Part shown: one piece after another, positions 17,972 through 27,078 of the stretch
Position numbering within the stretch: position 1 is the stretch's first letter
Layout of the letters: every line of letters starts with the position of its first letter
The notes under the pieces: generated by a model
Told to the model about the DNA's origin: nothing
Databases searched by the model: none
Seen by the model: the letters and a program-made list of their open reading frames with translations, nothing else
DNA from: Nitrosospira sp. Nl5
GTDB lineage: Bacteria > Pseudomonadota > Gammaproteobacteria > Burkholderiales > Nitrosomonadaceae
DNA length: 64,000 nucleotides
Reading direction: 5' to 3'
Assembly: GCF_900102495.1 (NCBI RefSeq)
Contig: NZ_FMVQ01000012.1
Location: 32,931-96,930, forward strand
Made by a program: the position numbers and the translations under genes

Positions 17972-18301
17972 ATGAAACAACCAATAATTACTTTACTTTC
18001 GTGGGGTTTGCTACTGGCATTAGCCGGCACGGCCCAGGCGGCCGGCGATCCGGTTGCAGGGAAGCAGAAAAATGCCATGTGCATCGGTTGTCATGGAATA
18101 GAAGGATACCGGACATCTTATCCCTCAGTGTATAACGTGCCAAGGCTGGGCGGCCAGCACGCCGAGTACATTGTCAAGGCGCTTCAGGCATATAAGACCG
18201 ATGCCCGCAACCATCCCAGCATGAAAGGTATCTCAGCCACGCTTTCCGATCAGGATATGGAAGACCTGGCTGCCTATTACGCCGGTTCCGGCGGTAAATA
18301 A
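17972..18301 (+). CDS. Periplasmic mono-haem cytochrome c (class I)
   Basis: A 109-residue secreted cytochrome. The signal peptide MKQPIITLLSWGLLLALAGTAQA (about 1-23) is followed by one haem-binding CIGCH motif near residue 36. A likely axial methionine lies in PSMKGISATL (near 84). The pattern (GGQHAEYIVKALQAYK, then SDQDMEDLAAYYA) matches one half of a di-haem cytochrome c4. The ATG has an AGAGGG ribosome-binding site at good distance; an upstream in-frame start at 17927 would destroy the signal peptide. The partner cytochrome begins 25 bases downstream, so the two are probably co-transcribed electron carriers. The donor and acceptor are not shown by the sequence. Confidence 0.9.
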   Translation: MKQPIITLLSWGLLLALAGTAQAAGDPVAGKQKNAMCIGCHGIEGYRTSYPSVYNVPRLGGQHAEYIVKALQAYKTDARNHPSMKGISATLSDQDMEDLAAYYAGSGGK

Positions 18302-18326
18302 TTTATTCACTACGCAAGGAAGTCCC

Positions 18327-18653
18327 ATGAAAAATTTCGTTATCGCTGCGGTGAGCGGCGCATTGCTGCTGGTTTCCGGCCAGGGAATGGCAGCCAACAT
18401 TGAAGCTGGAAAGAAAAAAGCGGCCGAGGTGTGTGCCGCATGTCACGGCCCCGATGGTAATAGCCCTGCTCCGGCTTTCCCAAAGATTGCCGGGCAGCAT
18501 GCAAGTTACTTGGAAAAATCCCTGAATGAATATAAATCAGGCGTCCGGAAGGATCCGATAATGGCCGGCATGGCTGCGGCCCTGAGCAAAGAAGATATCG
18601 AAAATTTGTCGGCCTATTTCGCCAGCCAGTCAGGTCTGAAAACCAAATATTGA
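18327..18653 (+). CDS. Periplasmic mono-haem cytochrome c (c4-half-like)
   Basis: A 108-residue secreted class I cytochrome c. A signal peptide with the hydrophobic core FVIAAVSGALLLVSG ends at GMAA (about residue 22). CAACH near 38 binds haem, and the methionines in PIMAGMAAAL (near 80) supply the likely sixth ligand. The GQHASYLEKSLNEYKSG and SKEDIENLSAYFASQ segments mirror those of the preceding gene, so the pair looks like a duplication or like a split cytochrome c4. AAGGAAG stands seven or so bases before the ATG. No family-specific role can be read from the sequence; transfer between periplasmic redox complexes is inferred. Confidence 0.9.
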   Translation: MKNFVIAAVSGALLLVSGQGMAANIEAGKKKAAEVCAACHGPDGNSPAPAFPKIAGQHASYLEKSLNEYKSGVRKDPIMAGMAAALSKEDIENLSAYFASQSGLKTKY

Positions 18654-19055
18654 TTAGGCAACGTCCGATTCAGTCCTGCACAGGCGCGACAACAGCTTTG
18701 AGGGATGGGAGGCTCATAGGCAGGGGAACTGACAACACGAGTAGTCTACCCCCTCGCTAGGACTAGGAGCCTGGCAAAAGAGACTGCCTCCAAAGTGAAA
18801 GCTACCGTCCTCTCGCTCAGTTGAGAAATAGCGGCAAAACCGGCGCTCACCGCGTTACGCTCCCTGGCTCGCCATCTCACGTAAAAGTACCAACTACGAT
18901 CTATACTATTGCGAGCTTTGGGAGATACCTGCGAGGATGCCGATTTTGCCGTAACACGCCCGGCTGAGGATCTGCCCAGAGCTTCCTTGGCGGATGGGAA
19001 AATCTTCCTTGTCTGCTTGTCCAGATTCCGGATAAACCGAATGACAGCTTATAGA
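18654..19055. other. Intergenic region between cytochromes and DUF1841 gene
   Basis: I see no gene in these 402 bases. On the minus strand an open frame runs through much of the stretch (including a K-I-F-P-S-A-K-E-A-L segment) but lacks a good start and any convincing family match. No clean terminator or long inverted repeat was found. Confidence 0.4.
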
Positions 19056-19484
19056 TCAATTTTCTTGTCGATCCAGGCATTCGAAATAAACCGTAGCGTC
19101 CAGCGCTGATTGATGGCGTTGCGCTTGCCAGATCATTTCGGCAAGACATTCCATGATTTGATGCATAACGACGTGCTCGTCGCCGGTTTTCTTCAACAGT
19201 CGTTCATACCGCTGGCGAATCCCCGCAGGCTGGTCTATCGAAAGTTGTTCTTTTATGGCGATATGCATGCCCATGTGCAGAAAAGGATTGGTATCGCCCA
19301 TTTCAGGCAGATAATCCTTGTCATGGTAGCGCTCGGGATCGTCGAGAATACGCTGATACTCCGGATGCAGCAAAATGATCCCAAGCGCCATGTCTTCCAT
19401 AGCGGAAAGCATTTCCCGCTGGCGGTATTTATGCCAAGTGTCAAAGAAGAATTGACGCGCCTGTTCTCGAGAGGGATTAAACAT
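19056..19484 (-). CDS. DUF1841 family protein
   Basis: A 142-residue soluble protein that I recognise as the DUF1841 family of beta- and gammaproteobacteria: MFNPSREQARQFFFDTW at the start, ILLHPEYQRILDD near 38-50, and NPFLHMGMHIAIKEQLSIDQP near 66-86, followed by HHVVMHQIMECLAE-like sequence. It contains several conserved histidines and acidic residues but no known catalytic motif, and its function is unknown. It follows nth on the same strand with a 44-base gap, so it may be the last gene of the pyrD-rnfB-nth run. Confidence 0.85.
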   Translation of the reverse strand: MFNPSREQARQFFFDTWHKYRQREMLSAMEDMALGIILLHPEYQRILDDPERYHDKDYLPEMGDTNPFLHMGMHIAIKEQLSIDQPAGIRQRYERLLKKTGDEHVVMHQIMECLAEMIWQAQRHQSALDATVYFECLDRQEN

Positions 19485-19528
19485 TCAAGACGTAACCGAA
19501 ATCGAAGTATTTTTTTTCAAAGTTTTCC

Positions 19529-20161
19529 TTAAAGGTTTTTTTCCTGGTACTCGCACAAATCATTAATCATGCATATCGCGCATTTCGGTTTCCTCGCCAC
19601 GCATACATAGCGTCCATGCAAAATTAGCCAGTGGTGAGCGTCGTGGCGGAATTCTTTCGGGACGCAGTTTAGAAGTTTCCGCTCCACTTCCAGCACGGTT
19701 TTCCCACGTGCAATTCCGGTACGGTTAGCAACACGAAAAATATGTGTATCCACAGCTATCGTGGGTTCGCCGAATGCGGTATTCAATATCACGTTGGCGG
19801 TCTTGCGCCCCACGCCGGGCAATTTTTCCAACTGTTCCCGGGTGTGCGGCACTTTGCTGTCGTGATGCGCAATAAGCAGAGCGCAAGTCGCCAGAATGTT
19901 CTTTGCTTTGGTCTTATATAGCCCAATGCTCTTGATGGCATCTCGCAAACCAGCCTCGCCCAGGGCGAGAATTTCTTCCGGCGTATTGGCCCTGGGAAAA
20001 AGTTTTCGAGTTGCCAGGTTCACGCCCTTGTCGGTAGCCTGGGCGGAGAGTACCACCGCCACCAGCAATTCGAATGGTGAGCTGTATTCCAGCTCGGTAG
20101 TAGGATGAGGGTTAGCCGCCTTGAAGCGGGTAAAAATCTCATGGCGTATGGTTGAATTCAT
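19529..20161 (-). CDS. nth: Endonuclease III
   Basis: A DNA glycosylase/AP lyase that excises oxidised pyrimidines in base-excision repair. The protein is 210 aa. The helix-hairpin-helix is LPGVGRKTANVILN (about 113-126), with the catalytic lysine in GRKTAN. The catalytic aspartate lies in IAVDTHIFRVANRTG (near 138). The C-terminal 4Fe-4S loop has the four-cysteine spacing C-x6-C-x2-C-x5-C in CVARKPKCAICMINDLC. It lies 37 bases downstream of the RnfB-like gene on the same strand, an arrangement often seen in betaproteobacteria. Confidence 0.96.
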   Translation of the reverse strand: MNSTIRHEIFTRFKAANPHPTTELEYSSPFELLVAVVLSAQATDKGVNLATRKLFPRANTPEEILALGEAGLRDAIKSIGLYKTKAKNILATCALLIAHHDSKVPHTREQLEKLPGVGRKTANVILNTAFGEPTIAVDTHIFRVANRTGIARGKTVLEVERKLLNCVPKEFRHDAHHWLILHGRYVCVARKPKCAICMINDLCEYQEKNL

Positions 20162-20198
20162 GAAGTAGGAAGAGAATGTTAATGATGGACAAAGGCTC

Positions 20199-20903
20199 TT
20201 ATTTTCCTTCGGTTATCTTGGACCGGCCAGCCTTGGCACGTTCCAGCGCAACCTGTATGGCGGCCTTCTTGAGATCACCGTTTGCGGCGGTTCCCGGGGG
20301 AATGCTTACGGATGTTCCCGCTCCGGCTTTTTGTGCGAATCTTTCCGTCTGCTCCTGTTTCTCACGCTCAAGCCTGTGCAATCTGAAGCGATAACGCGCA
20401 CGTGCCCGATCCGCCGTTTTCTTTGCGCCCTGGCGCAGCAAAAAATCATTGGCCGCGACATCGGGTTTAGCGTCGGCACTGCTGATTTTTTCCCCTGGTG
20501 GAATCATGCCGATGCAATCCACGGGGCAGGGGGCGACGCACAATTCACAGCCGGTGCATTCAGCAGTGATTACAGTATGCATCTGCTTGGTTGCGCCAAT
20601 GATGGCATCGACCGGACAGGCCAATACGCAAAGGGTACAGCCGATACAGGCTTGTTCGTCGATGAGCGCCACCGCCTTCGCTTTTGGAGTGCCATGCGCA
20701 GGATTTAGCGGTATCTCTTTTACGCCCAGTAACTCGGCTAGTTTTCGGATACCCTGCTCGCCTCCGGGGGGACACTGATTAATGCCGGCACGCCCTTCCG
20801 CAATTGCTGTCGCATAAGGTTCGCAGCCGGGGAAGCCACATTGACGGCACTGCGTTTGCGGCAGGATGGCGTCGATTTCTGCTATTAGTGGATTCTCTCT
20901 CAT
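20199..20903 (-). CDS. rnfB: RnfB/RsxB-like iron-sulfur protein
   Basis: A 234-residue polyferredoxin. It starts with the RnfB-type Fe-S domain ([20 protein letters not shown] plus a later cysteine in NQCPPGGE). Two classical 4Fe-4S motifs follow, [16 protein letters not shown] (near 85) and [16 protein letters not shown] (near 115), then a basic alanine/lysine-rich tail. It lacks the N-terminal membrane helix of true RnfB, and no other rnf gene lies nearby, so it probably works as a soluble carrier; its partner is unknown. The ATG at 20903 overlaps the pyrD stop as ATGA. The frame stays open upstream inside pyrD but that part is not protein-like. Confidence 0.85.
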   Translation of the reverse strand: MRENPLIAEIDAILPQTQCRQCGFPGCEPYATAIAEGRAGINQCPPGGEQGIRKLAELLGVKEIPLNPAHGTPKAKAVALIDEQACIGCTLCVLACPVDAIIGATKQMHTVITAECTGCELCVAPCPVDCIGMIPPGEKISSADAKPDVAANDFLLRQGAKKTADRARARYRFRLHRLEREKQEQTERFAQKAGAGTSVSIPPGTAANGDLKKAAIQVALERAKAGRSKITEGK

Positions 20904-21946
20904 CCTGAAGCCGGGGGCGAGAAATACGAGGCATCCGCTGCGCAAATCCCCCGGGCCACCTCGCGTACCAGGCAGGGACCGCGATAAACCAGGCCGCTGT
21001 AGATCTGCACCAGGCTTGCCCCAGCGTCGATTTTCTCCTTTGCGTCCGCCGCGCACATGATCCCGCCGACGGCGATAATAGGTATTGTCCCTTGCAGCAC
21101 GGCGTGCAAATGGCGGACGACTGCCGTGGCGCGCTGTGTGAGCGGAGCGCCGCTCAACCCGCCGGCCTCGCACGCGTGAGGCAGTGTTTCTACTCCGGCC
21201 CGCGAAAGGGTAGTATTCGTGGCGATAACTCCATCAATCCGGTGTTTCATCAACAGCGCTGCGATGGATTCGATCTGCGGCGGTTCAAGATCAGGAGCAA
21301 TTTTTACCGCCAAAGGTACGTATTTATTATGTTCATCGGCGAGTTCCTTTTGTTTTGATTTGAGCACATCCAGTAAATGATCCAGCTCCTCGGTATTTTG
21401 CAGTTGACGCAGGTGGGGCGTGTTAGGCGAAGAAATGTTGACAACGACGTAATCGGCGTCGCGATAGACCTTGAGCAGACAAGTCAGATAATCATTGGCG
21501 GCTTGTTCCACCGGCGTATCGAAGTTTTTGCCAATGTTGATGCCGAGTATGCCGCGGTAGTTTGCATGCCTGACATTCGCCACCAACTTATCCACGCCGT
21601 GATTATTGAAGCCCAGCCGGTTGATAATGGCATTTGCCTGGGGGACACGAAACAGGCGCGGTCGGGGATTCCCCGGCTGGGGACGGGGCGTGACAGTGCC
21701 GATTTCGATAAAGCCAAAACCGAGTGCGGCAAGAGCCTGAAGATGCTCGCCATTCTTGTCCATTCCTGCGGCCATGCCGACGGGGTTGGGAAAATCAAGC
21801 CCCATGACCTTGCGGGATCGGCAAATGATCGGGTCGCCGCTAAGCAATCCCAGCCGTTGAACCTTCTCGATCGCATTGAATGTAAGGCGGTGAGCTGTTT
21901 CAGGGTCGAGTTTAAATAATAACGGACGAAGTAAAGAATAAAGCAT
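20900..21946 (-). CDS. pyrD: Dihydroorotate dehydrogenase (quinone), class 2
   Basis: This membrane-associated flavoenzyme oxidises dihydroorotate to orotate with ubiquinone as acceptor in pyrimidine synthesis. The protein is 348 aa. The N-terminal amphipathic segment [20 protein letters not shown] is the class-2 quinone-tunnel region. [14 protein letters not shown] (near 178) has the catalytic serine, [10 protein letters not shown] (near 110) the FMN/substrate loop, and [16 protein letters not shown] the phosphate-binding loop. It starts a minus-strand set pyrD-rnfB-nth-DUF1841 and overlaps the RnfB-like gene by four bases. Confidence 0.96.
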   Translation of the reverse strand: MLYSLLRPLLFKLDPETAHRLTFNAIEKVQRLGLLSGDPIICRSRKVMGLDFPNPVGMAAGMDKNGEHLQALAALGFGFIEIGTVTPRPQPGNPRPRLFRVPQANAIINRLGFNNHGVDKLVANVRHANYRGILGINIGKNFDTPVEQAANDYLTCLLKVYRDADYVVVNISSPNTPHLRQLQNTEELDHLLDVLKSKQKELADEHNKYVPLAVKIAPDLEPPQIESIAALLMKHRIDGVIATNTTLSRAGVETLPHACEAGGLSGAPLTQRATAVVRHLHAVLQGTIPIIAVGGIMCAADAKEKIDAGASLVQIYSGLVYRGPCLVREVARGICAADASYFSPPASG

Positions 21947-22182
21947 AGAGCTAATTTTAACCCGGATAATGCGACGGGTCTGTTAAAACCATCTCCGGGA
22001 TTTGATAGCGGCGACTTTGCGCGCAGTGGCGAGTAGACAACGAATCACGCGGGCTGCTTTATTTTGGTCCGGATATTTCTTGTTTAAAATGGAATTTATT
22101 AAGGTGACGATAATCCTAACCTCCGATAGCCGGATCTCGGATGGATTCGTTATCATCCAATTAATTGTTAGCAGGGGTATTT

Positions 22183-23118
22183 ATGAAACTGGCCGGTATT
22201 TCTCTCATTTTGGTTCTCACGACGTTGGTCGGGCACACTCACGCCGCTACCGAATGGGACAAGCTCAACGAGGAAGTGGAATCACTGTATCGGCAGGGTA
22301 ACTATAATCGTGCTACCGCGGTGGCAAAAAAGGCGCTGCAAACGGCCGAGCAAACATTGAACCCGGATCATCCCGATGTGGCCACAAGTTTGAACAGCCT
22401 CGCATTGTTGTATACCGCACAAGCGCAGTATGCGCAGGCGGAGCCGCCTCTTAAACGCGCGCTGGCAATTTTTGAGAAAGCGGTTGGCGCGGAAAGCCCC
22501 GAAGTGGCCGCGACGCTGAACAATCTTGCAATGCTATACAGAAACCAGGAGCAATATGCGCGGGCTGAGCCGCTTTATAAGCGTGCATTGACAATTGATG
22601 AGAAGGCTTTCGGATCGGATCATCCCAATGTGGCGATAAGCCTGAACAATTTGGCCCAGCTGTATGAAGCCCAGGAACAGTATGCGGAGGCCGAACCACT
22701 TCTCAAGCGCGCTCTGGCAATTTTAGAGAAGACCCGTGGTCCGGATCATCCCGATGTGGCGACGATTTTGAACAATCTTGCGCTGCTGCATAGCGCACAG
22801 AAACAGTATACGGAAGCTGAGCCGCTTTATAAACGCGTACTTGCAATCTCGAGGAAGGCCCTCGGTCCGGACCATCCGAACGTGGCGCTGAGCCTGAATA
22901 ACCTGGCGGGATTATATAGAGATCAGGGGAAGTACCCGAATGCCGAACCGCTTTTCAGGCGCGCACTGGCTATTTCCGAAAAATCGCTTGGGCCGCAGCA
23001 TCCGAATGTTGCAACGAGCCTTGAGAATTTAGCGCAGCTATATCGAGATATAGGACACGCGGATAAGGCGGCTCCCTTGGAAAAACGTGCGGCAACCATA
23101 CGAAAGATGCAGCGATAG
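22183..23118 (+). CDS. Secreted tetratricopeptide-repeat protein
   Basis: A 311-residue exported protein. The signal peptide is MKLAGISLILVLTTLVGHTHA (about 1-21). The remainder is almost entirely made of six 42-residue kinesin-light-chain-type TPR units, each with the pattern HPxVAxxLNNLAxLYxxQxQYxxAEPLxKRALAIxEKxxGPD. The units are about 126 bp long and similar to one another, indicating internal duplication. Such proteins bind partner proteins; no enzyme domain is visible. The ATG at 22183 follows GCAGGGG; a TTG at 22165 is open but spoils the signal peptide. It stands alone on the plus strand between divergent and convergent neighbours. Confidence 0.85.
   Translation: MKLAGISLILVLTTLVGHTHAATEWDKLNEEVESLYRQGNYNRATAVAKKALQTAEQTLNPDHPDVATSLNSLALLYTAQAQYAQAEPPLKRALAIFEKAVGAESPEVAATLNNLAMLYRNQEQYARAEPLYKRALTIDEKAFGSDHPNVAISLNNLAQLYEAQEQYAEAEPLLKRALAILEKTRGPDHPDVATILNNLALLHSAQKQYTEAEPLYKRVLAISRKALGPDHPNVALSLNNLAGLYRDQGKYPNAEPLFRRALAISEKSLGPQHPNVATSLENLAQLYRDIGHADKAAPLEKRAATIRKMQR
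22370..23090 (+). repeat. Tandem imperfect 126-bp repeats inside the TPR gene
   Basis: Six in-frame units of about 126 bases each encode the TPR motifs. Shared blocks such as the codons for LNNLA and for KRALAI recur at the same spacing. The units have diverged, so this is a protein repeat rather than a recent expansion. Confidence 0.8.
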
Positions 23119-23153
23119 AGACCGGGTTGGCATTCGCAGAGGGTGGTGGTTCC

Positions 23154-23900
23154 CTACGTGCAATCTCTGCCTTGTATATTGCTCAGCGGCTTCCACCGCC
23201 CGTCAGTCAGGCCTTGCAGAGGCCCAAAGCCGGCTTTGTATGCCATTTTCCGGCTTTCCTTAATCCAATAGCCAAGATATAGATAAGGCAGCCTCAGGGC
23301 AAGACACTGCTGCACCTGCCACAGGATGTTGTAGGTACCGAAGCTTGCGCCCGGAACATCCGGGTCAAAAAAGGTATATACAGACGATATACCGTCAGGC
23401 AGCTTGTCAATAATGCTGACCATGCACAAGTGTCCATTTTCGCGGAACTCTACCAGCTTCGAGTTGACATTGCTTGGCAGCAGAAAATGACGGTATTGTT
23501 CACGGCTGTCGCGATCCATGCCACCGCCGCAGTGGCGCTGCGCCTGGTAACGCAGGTAGAGCGCGTAGTGATCGGGGTGATAATGCAAGTCATGCTGTGT
23601 CGCCACCAGATGCTGATGCCGTTTCCAGGAACGCCGTTGGGCGCGCCTCAAGGTCAATTCGTCAACAACAATCCGTACGGGCACGCAAGCGCGGCAGTTG
23701 TCGCAATAAGGGCGATAGGTGAAGGCGCCACTACGGCGGAAGCCCGCCTGCACCAATTCGCCGTAGACATCGGTATCGATCAGATGGCTGGGTGTCGCGA
23801 CCTGCGACCGCGCCAATTTGTCCGGCAGATAGCTGCACGGGTAAGAAGCGGTCGTGTAGAACTGTAGCACCGATGAAGGCAGGTCATTCAATTGACTCAT
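23154..23900 (-). CDS. bpt: Aspartate/glutamate leucyltransferase (Bpt; arginyltransferase family)
   Basis: Bpt transfers leucine from Leu-tRNA to proteins with N-terminal Asp or Glu and so marks them for ClpAP. The 248-residue protein has the family signatures: [18 protein letters not shown] near the N terminus, [23 protein letters not shown] with clustered cysteines (near 60-80), and [23 protein letters not shown] near the C terminus. I use the ATG at 23900 ([10 protein letters not shown]), which matches the family; a second ATG seven codons upstream is possible. It overlaps aat by 17 bases, which places both N-degron transferases in one unit. Confidence 0.92.
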   Translation of the reverse strand: MSQLNDLPSSVLQFYTTASYPCSYLPDKLARSQVATPSHLIDTDVYGELVQAGFRRSGAFTYRPYCDNCRACVPVRIVVDELTLRRAQRRSWKRHQHLVATQHDLHYHPDHYALYLRYQAQRHCGGGMDRDSREQYRHFLLPSNVNSKLVEFRENGHLCMVSIIDKLPDGISSVYTFFDPDVPGASFGTYNILWQVQQCLALRLPYLYLGYWIKESRKMAYKAGFGPLQGLTDGRWKPLSNIQGRDCT

Positions 23901-24582
23901 GATCGAAGCACCATTTTTCAACTCGCTCGGGGTAGTTTACCAATTCTTTTAATCTTTGACTAAATTCCTTACGGGGGACTTCGCGGCCACCGAGTGAAGC
24001 GAGATGGGCGGTTTTCATCTGGCAATCGATCATGCGGAAGCCCCGCCGCTCCAGTTGCTTTACCAAATGGACGAATGCGATTTTGGAAGCGTCGGAAACG
24101 CGGGAAAACATTGATTCACCAAAAAACATCCGCCCTTGGGCAACACCGTACAAGCCTCCCATTAATTCGCCGCCTATCCACACCTCGACGGAATGGGCCA
24201 AGCCCATCTCATGCAGCGCAGCGTAGGCCGAAATCATGTGTGCATGGATCCACGTACCAGGACGCTCCTTGCGTGGCTGGGCGCATGCCTGCATAACTTC
24301 GCTGAAAGCGCTATCAACGCGAATTTCATAATTGCCTTTCTTTAGCTTTCTTCTTAGGGATCGAGAAATTTTAAGCTCGGCAGGAAACAGCACCATGCGT
24401 GGATCGGGACTCCACCACAGGACAGGCTCACCCTCGTTGAACCAGGGGAAAATTCCGCAGCGATAAGCCTCGATCAGACGTTGTGGCGAGAGATCGCCGC
24501 CGACAGCAAGCAGACCGTTTGGATTGATGAGTGCGGAGTTTAACGGCGGGAAAGAAGATTCAGGAGTGAGCCAGGGAATCAT
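23884..24582 (-). CDS. aat: Leucyl/phenylalanyl-tRNA--protein transferase
   Basis: Aat attaches Leu or Phe to N-terminal Arg or Lys of proteins, the first committed step of the bacterial N-degron pathway. The protein is 232 aa. Its motifs are [38 protein letters not shown] (start), [37 protein letters not shown] (middle) and [19 protein letters not shown], followed by [15 protein letters not shown]. All are characteristic. It is the first gene of aat-bpt. Confidence 0.96.
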   Translation of the reverse strand: MIPWLTPESSFPPLNSALINPNGLLAVGGDLSPQRLIEAYRCGIFPWFNEGEPVLWWSPDPRMVLFPAELKISRSLRRKLKKGNYEIRVDSAFSEVMQACAQPRKERPGTWIHAHMISAYAALHEMGLAHSVEVWIGGELMGGLYGVAQGRMFFGESMFSRVSDASKIAFVHLVKQLERRGFRMIDCQMKTAHLASLGGREVPRKEFSQRLKELVNYPERVEKWCFDHESIE

Positions 24583-24725
24583 GCAGGACGAGGTGAGTTG
24601 TTGTCGAGGTTCTGATCAATATCCTTATGAACTCGCAGCTGACTGCTCATTTTTAGGGCCCATAAGCGGCAATGGTTGTTATATCACTTGACCTTCATCC
24701 TTCTGATGAGTTCGCTACAGAGCGA

Positions 24726-25400
24726 CTAGGATGATTTATAGCGTGTCGGATCAGGCACATTCGCTACTTCAAATCCCCCTCGACGTAAGCGGCACGCGTC
24801 GCACACCCCGCAAGCCAAGCCTGCTTCGTCCGCCTGGTAGCACGACACCGTCAGACTGTAGTCCACGCCCAGCAAAATTCCCTGCCGGATGATTTCAGCT
24901 TTGGACAAATTGATAAGCGGTGCATGGATACTCAGCCTGGCGCCTTCTATCGCCGCCTTGGTCGCGAGATTCGCCATTTTTTCAAATGCCGCGATGTATT
25001 CGGGTCGGCAATCCGGATAGCCGGAATAGTCCACTGCATTAACGCCCACAAAAATATCACGGCTTTCGAGTACTTCGGCCCAGGCCAGCGCCAGCGACAA
25101 CATGATCGTGTTGCGAGCCGGCACATACGTAGCAGGAATACCTGCTTTAGCTCCTTTGGCCGGTATGGCAATGAACTTATTAGTGAGAGCCGATCCGCCG
25201 AAAACAGTCAAATCAACCTTAATGGTCTTATGCTCGTCAACGGCAAGGGATTGCGCCAATTTTGCAGCCGCTGCCAGTTCCGACGCATGGCGCTGGCCAT
25301 AGTCGATACTTAATGCGTAGCACGCGTATCCGTTATTGCGGGCGATGGCAAGCGTGGTGACAGAGTCCAGTCCACCAGATAGAAGCACCACCGCCTTCAT
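24726..25400 (-). CDS. queC: 7-cyano-7-deazaguanine synthase
   Basis: QueC converts 7-carboxy-7-deazaguanine to preQ0 with ATP and ammonia, for queuosine in tRNA. The 224-residue protein has the N-terminal PP-loop [15 protein letters not shown] (about 5-19). A C-terminal zinc site has the cysteine pattern [20 protein letters not shown] (near 190-210). It ends the run that contains queE and lies 44 bases downstream of it, so CDG made by QueE is the direct substrate of QueC. Confidence 0.95.
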   Translation of the reverse strand: MKAVVLLSGGLDSVTTLAIARNNGYACYALSIDYGQRHASELAAAAKLAQSLAVDEHKTIKVDLTVFGGSALTNKFIAIPAKGAKAGIPATYVPARNTIMLSLALAWAEVLESRDIFVGVNAVDYSGYPDCRPEYIAAFEKMANLATKAAIEGARLSIHAPLINLSKAEIIRQGILLGVDYSLTVSCYQADEAGLACGVCDACRLRRGGFEVANVPDPTRYKSS

Positions 25401-25444
25401 TTAGGAAATTCGAAGAAAAGGTTTGCGACGCGTTCTTGCTCGCT

Positions 25445-26101
25445 TCATCGTCCCGGCCCCTCACCCCACAGTAATTTGTGTAGTTGGACCTGCACCCGCA
25501 CCGGAAGGCGGTCGCGTAGCACCCACGCGGCCAGCGTTGCGGGGTCAAGCCTGTCATAAACTGGCGAAAGTAAAACGGGACAGACAAGATCCAGTTGATG
25601 CTCCCGCATTACTCCAGCCGCCCACTGATAATCCGCCTCATCGCACAACACAAATTTCAATTCGTCGTGATACGTTAGATGGCTGAGATTGGACCAGAGG
25701 TTTTTTTCGGCTTCGCCCGAACCCGGAGTCTTGATGTCCAGAATTCTGGAAACACGCATATCCACGGCGGATACATCCAGTGCGCCGCTGGTTTCGAGAG
25801 AAACCGAATAGCCCGCATCGCACAACAGCGTGAGCAACGTCAGGCATTCCTTTTGCGCCAGGGGTTCGCCGCCAGTGACCGTGACATAACGAGGCGCATA
25901 GTTGGCAACCTCCGCTAGAACGGCGGAAATTGGCATGCGTTTACCCCCGTGAAAAGCGTATTCGGTATCACAATAACCGCAACGCAAAGGACATCCGGTG
26001 AGGCGCACAAATACCGTAGGCAGCCCCATGCGGCTGGTTTCCCCCTGCAAGGAGAAAAAAATTTCACTGATGCGCAAATTACCCGCTTCAGAAGGATGCA
26101 T
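25445..26101 (-). CDS. queE: 7-carboxy-7-deazaguanine synthase
   Basis: QueE is a radical-SAM enzyme that rearranges 6-carboxytetrahydropterin to 7-carboxy-7-deazaguanine. The 218-residue protein shows FFSLQGETSRMGLPTVFVRL and the cluster motif C-x3-C-x2-C in GCPLRCGYCDTEYAFHGG (about 32-49), a spacing usual for QueE. VTVTGGEPLAQ lies downstream. It follows cpoB by 83 bases and precedes queC. Confidence 0.95.
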   Translation of the reverse strand: MHPSEAGNLRISEIFFSLQGETSRMGLPTVFVRLTGCPLRCGYCDTEYAFHGGKRMPISAVLAEVANYAPRYVTVTGGEPLAQKECLTLLTLLCDAGYSVSLETSGALDVSAVDMRVSRILDIKTPGSGEAEKNLWSNLSHLTYHDELKFVLCDEADYQWAAGVMREHQLDLVCPVLLSPVYDRLDPATLAAWVLRDRLPVRVQVQLHKLLWGEGPGR

Positions 26102-26184
26102 GATTCCGATATTGCAACGGAAATGATGTAAGAATATTTTGGAATGGATGCATCGCTACCGCAAGGTAACTTGCCGCAATGGCG

Positions 26185-27078
26185 CTACTTTTTACCAGCC
26201 AGCCGCCGCTTGGCTTTTTCCGCCGCGTCGCTGCCGGGATATTTAGCGATGAGATTTTCCAGAGTTTTTTTGGCAGCGGGTTTTTTATTCATTTCCTGCT
26301 GGCTACTGGCAATGTTGAGCATTGCGTCGGGAGCCTTCGCGCTGTCGGGGAAAGTGCTGATCAGTTTTTCCTGAGTACCAATGGCGTTCTTGAAATCACG
26401 CAGCGCGTAATAGGAATTACCGATCCAGTAGTGCGCACTCGGTGAAAGACTGGATCCGGGATAGTTCTTGAGAAACTTCTTCAATTGAGAAATGGCTTCC
26501 TGATACCTGGCGGCCTTGAACAAGGTGTAGGCCGATTCATAGTCACGGCTCTCCGCGGTTTCCACTGGCGACGCGGCACTTGCAGCGGGAGGGACCACAG
26601 CGGCAACTCTCGCCGCCGGTGCTTCCACGTCCGATTCCGTTCTGTCTGAAACCTCGGCATTTGATTCGGGTGCGTCGTCGGGTGCAATGGATGAAGCAGG
26701 AGATTCAGAGGCGGCGGAGCCGCCGGGCTGTTCCATGCGCCTTAACCGGTTATCCAGATCGATGTAAAAGTCTTTCTGCCGCTTCTGTGTCAACTCGTTT
26801 TCATTGACCAGCACTTCGATCTGACCCTGCAACTTATTCAGATCGAGCCTGAGGGCCTCGATCTGATTATGGAGTTCCAGCAGCGGTTGATTGTTGAGCA
26901 GCTCTTCCAGCTTGACGACACGCGCTTCCAGCGTCTGCCCCTGGCTGCGCAAGTCTCCAATGAGTATCTGCTGTGCCGCGATCTGCTTGCGCGCTTCCTC
27001 GTCGTCGAACATTCCGGCGTAACTTGAATTACAACCGATCACGAACAATAACCAGAAAGCGCGCACCAACACTGTCAC
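26185..27078 (-). CDS. cpoB: Tol-Pal cell-division coordinator CpoB (YbgF)
   Basis: CpoB is a periplasmic protein that coordinates peptidoglycan synthesis by PBP1B with Tol-Pal during division. The 297-residue product has a signal sequence (VRAFWLLFVIGCNSSYAG), a coiled-coil trimerisation region rich in Q, E and L (about 25-110), a disordered A/P/S/E linker (about 115-170) and a C-terminal TPR domain starting at YESAYTLFKAARYQEAISQLKKFL. I use the GTG at 27078, which overlaps the pal stop as GTGA; the frame extends another 14 codons into pal without a signal-peptide context. Confidence 0.9.
   Translation of the reverse strand: MTVLVRAFWLLFVIGCNSSYAGMFDDEEARKQIAAQQILIGDLRSQGQTLEARVVKLEELLNNQPLLELHNQIEALRLDLNKLQGQIEVLVNENELTQKRQKDFYIDLDNRLRRMEQPGGSAASESPASSIAPDDAPESNAEVSDRTESDVEAPAARVAAVVPPAASAASPVETAESRDYESAYTLFKAARYQEAISQLKKFLKNYPGSSLSPSAHYWIGNSYYALRDFKNAIGTQEKLISTFPDSAKAPDAMLNIASSQQEMNKKPAAKKTLENLIAKYPGSDAAEKAKRRLAGKK

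Noticed and set aside
18901..19149. Minus-strand open frame with a KIFPSAKEAL segment, faintly like the N terminus of CoA-transferase subunits
   Set aside because: The likeness covers about ten residues and breaks off at once, the frame overlaps the DUF1841 gene, and no start or domain supports it.
20906..21173. N-terminal extension of the RnfB-like frame
   Set aside because: It is arginine-rich shadow sequence of pyrD in another frame; the ATG at 20903 gives the family N terminus.
22370..23090. Regular 126-base repeats considered as a CRISPR-like or satellite array
   Set aside because: The units are in frame, diverged and encode consecutive TPR motifs, so they are a protein repeat.
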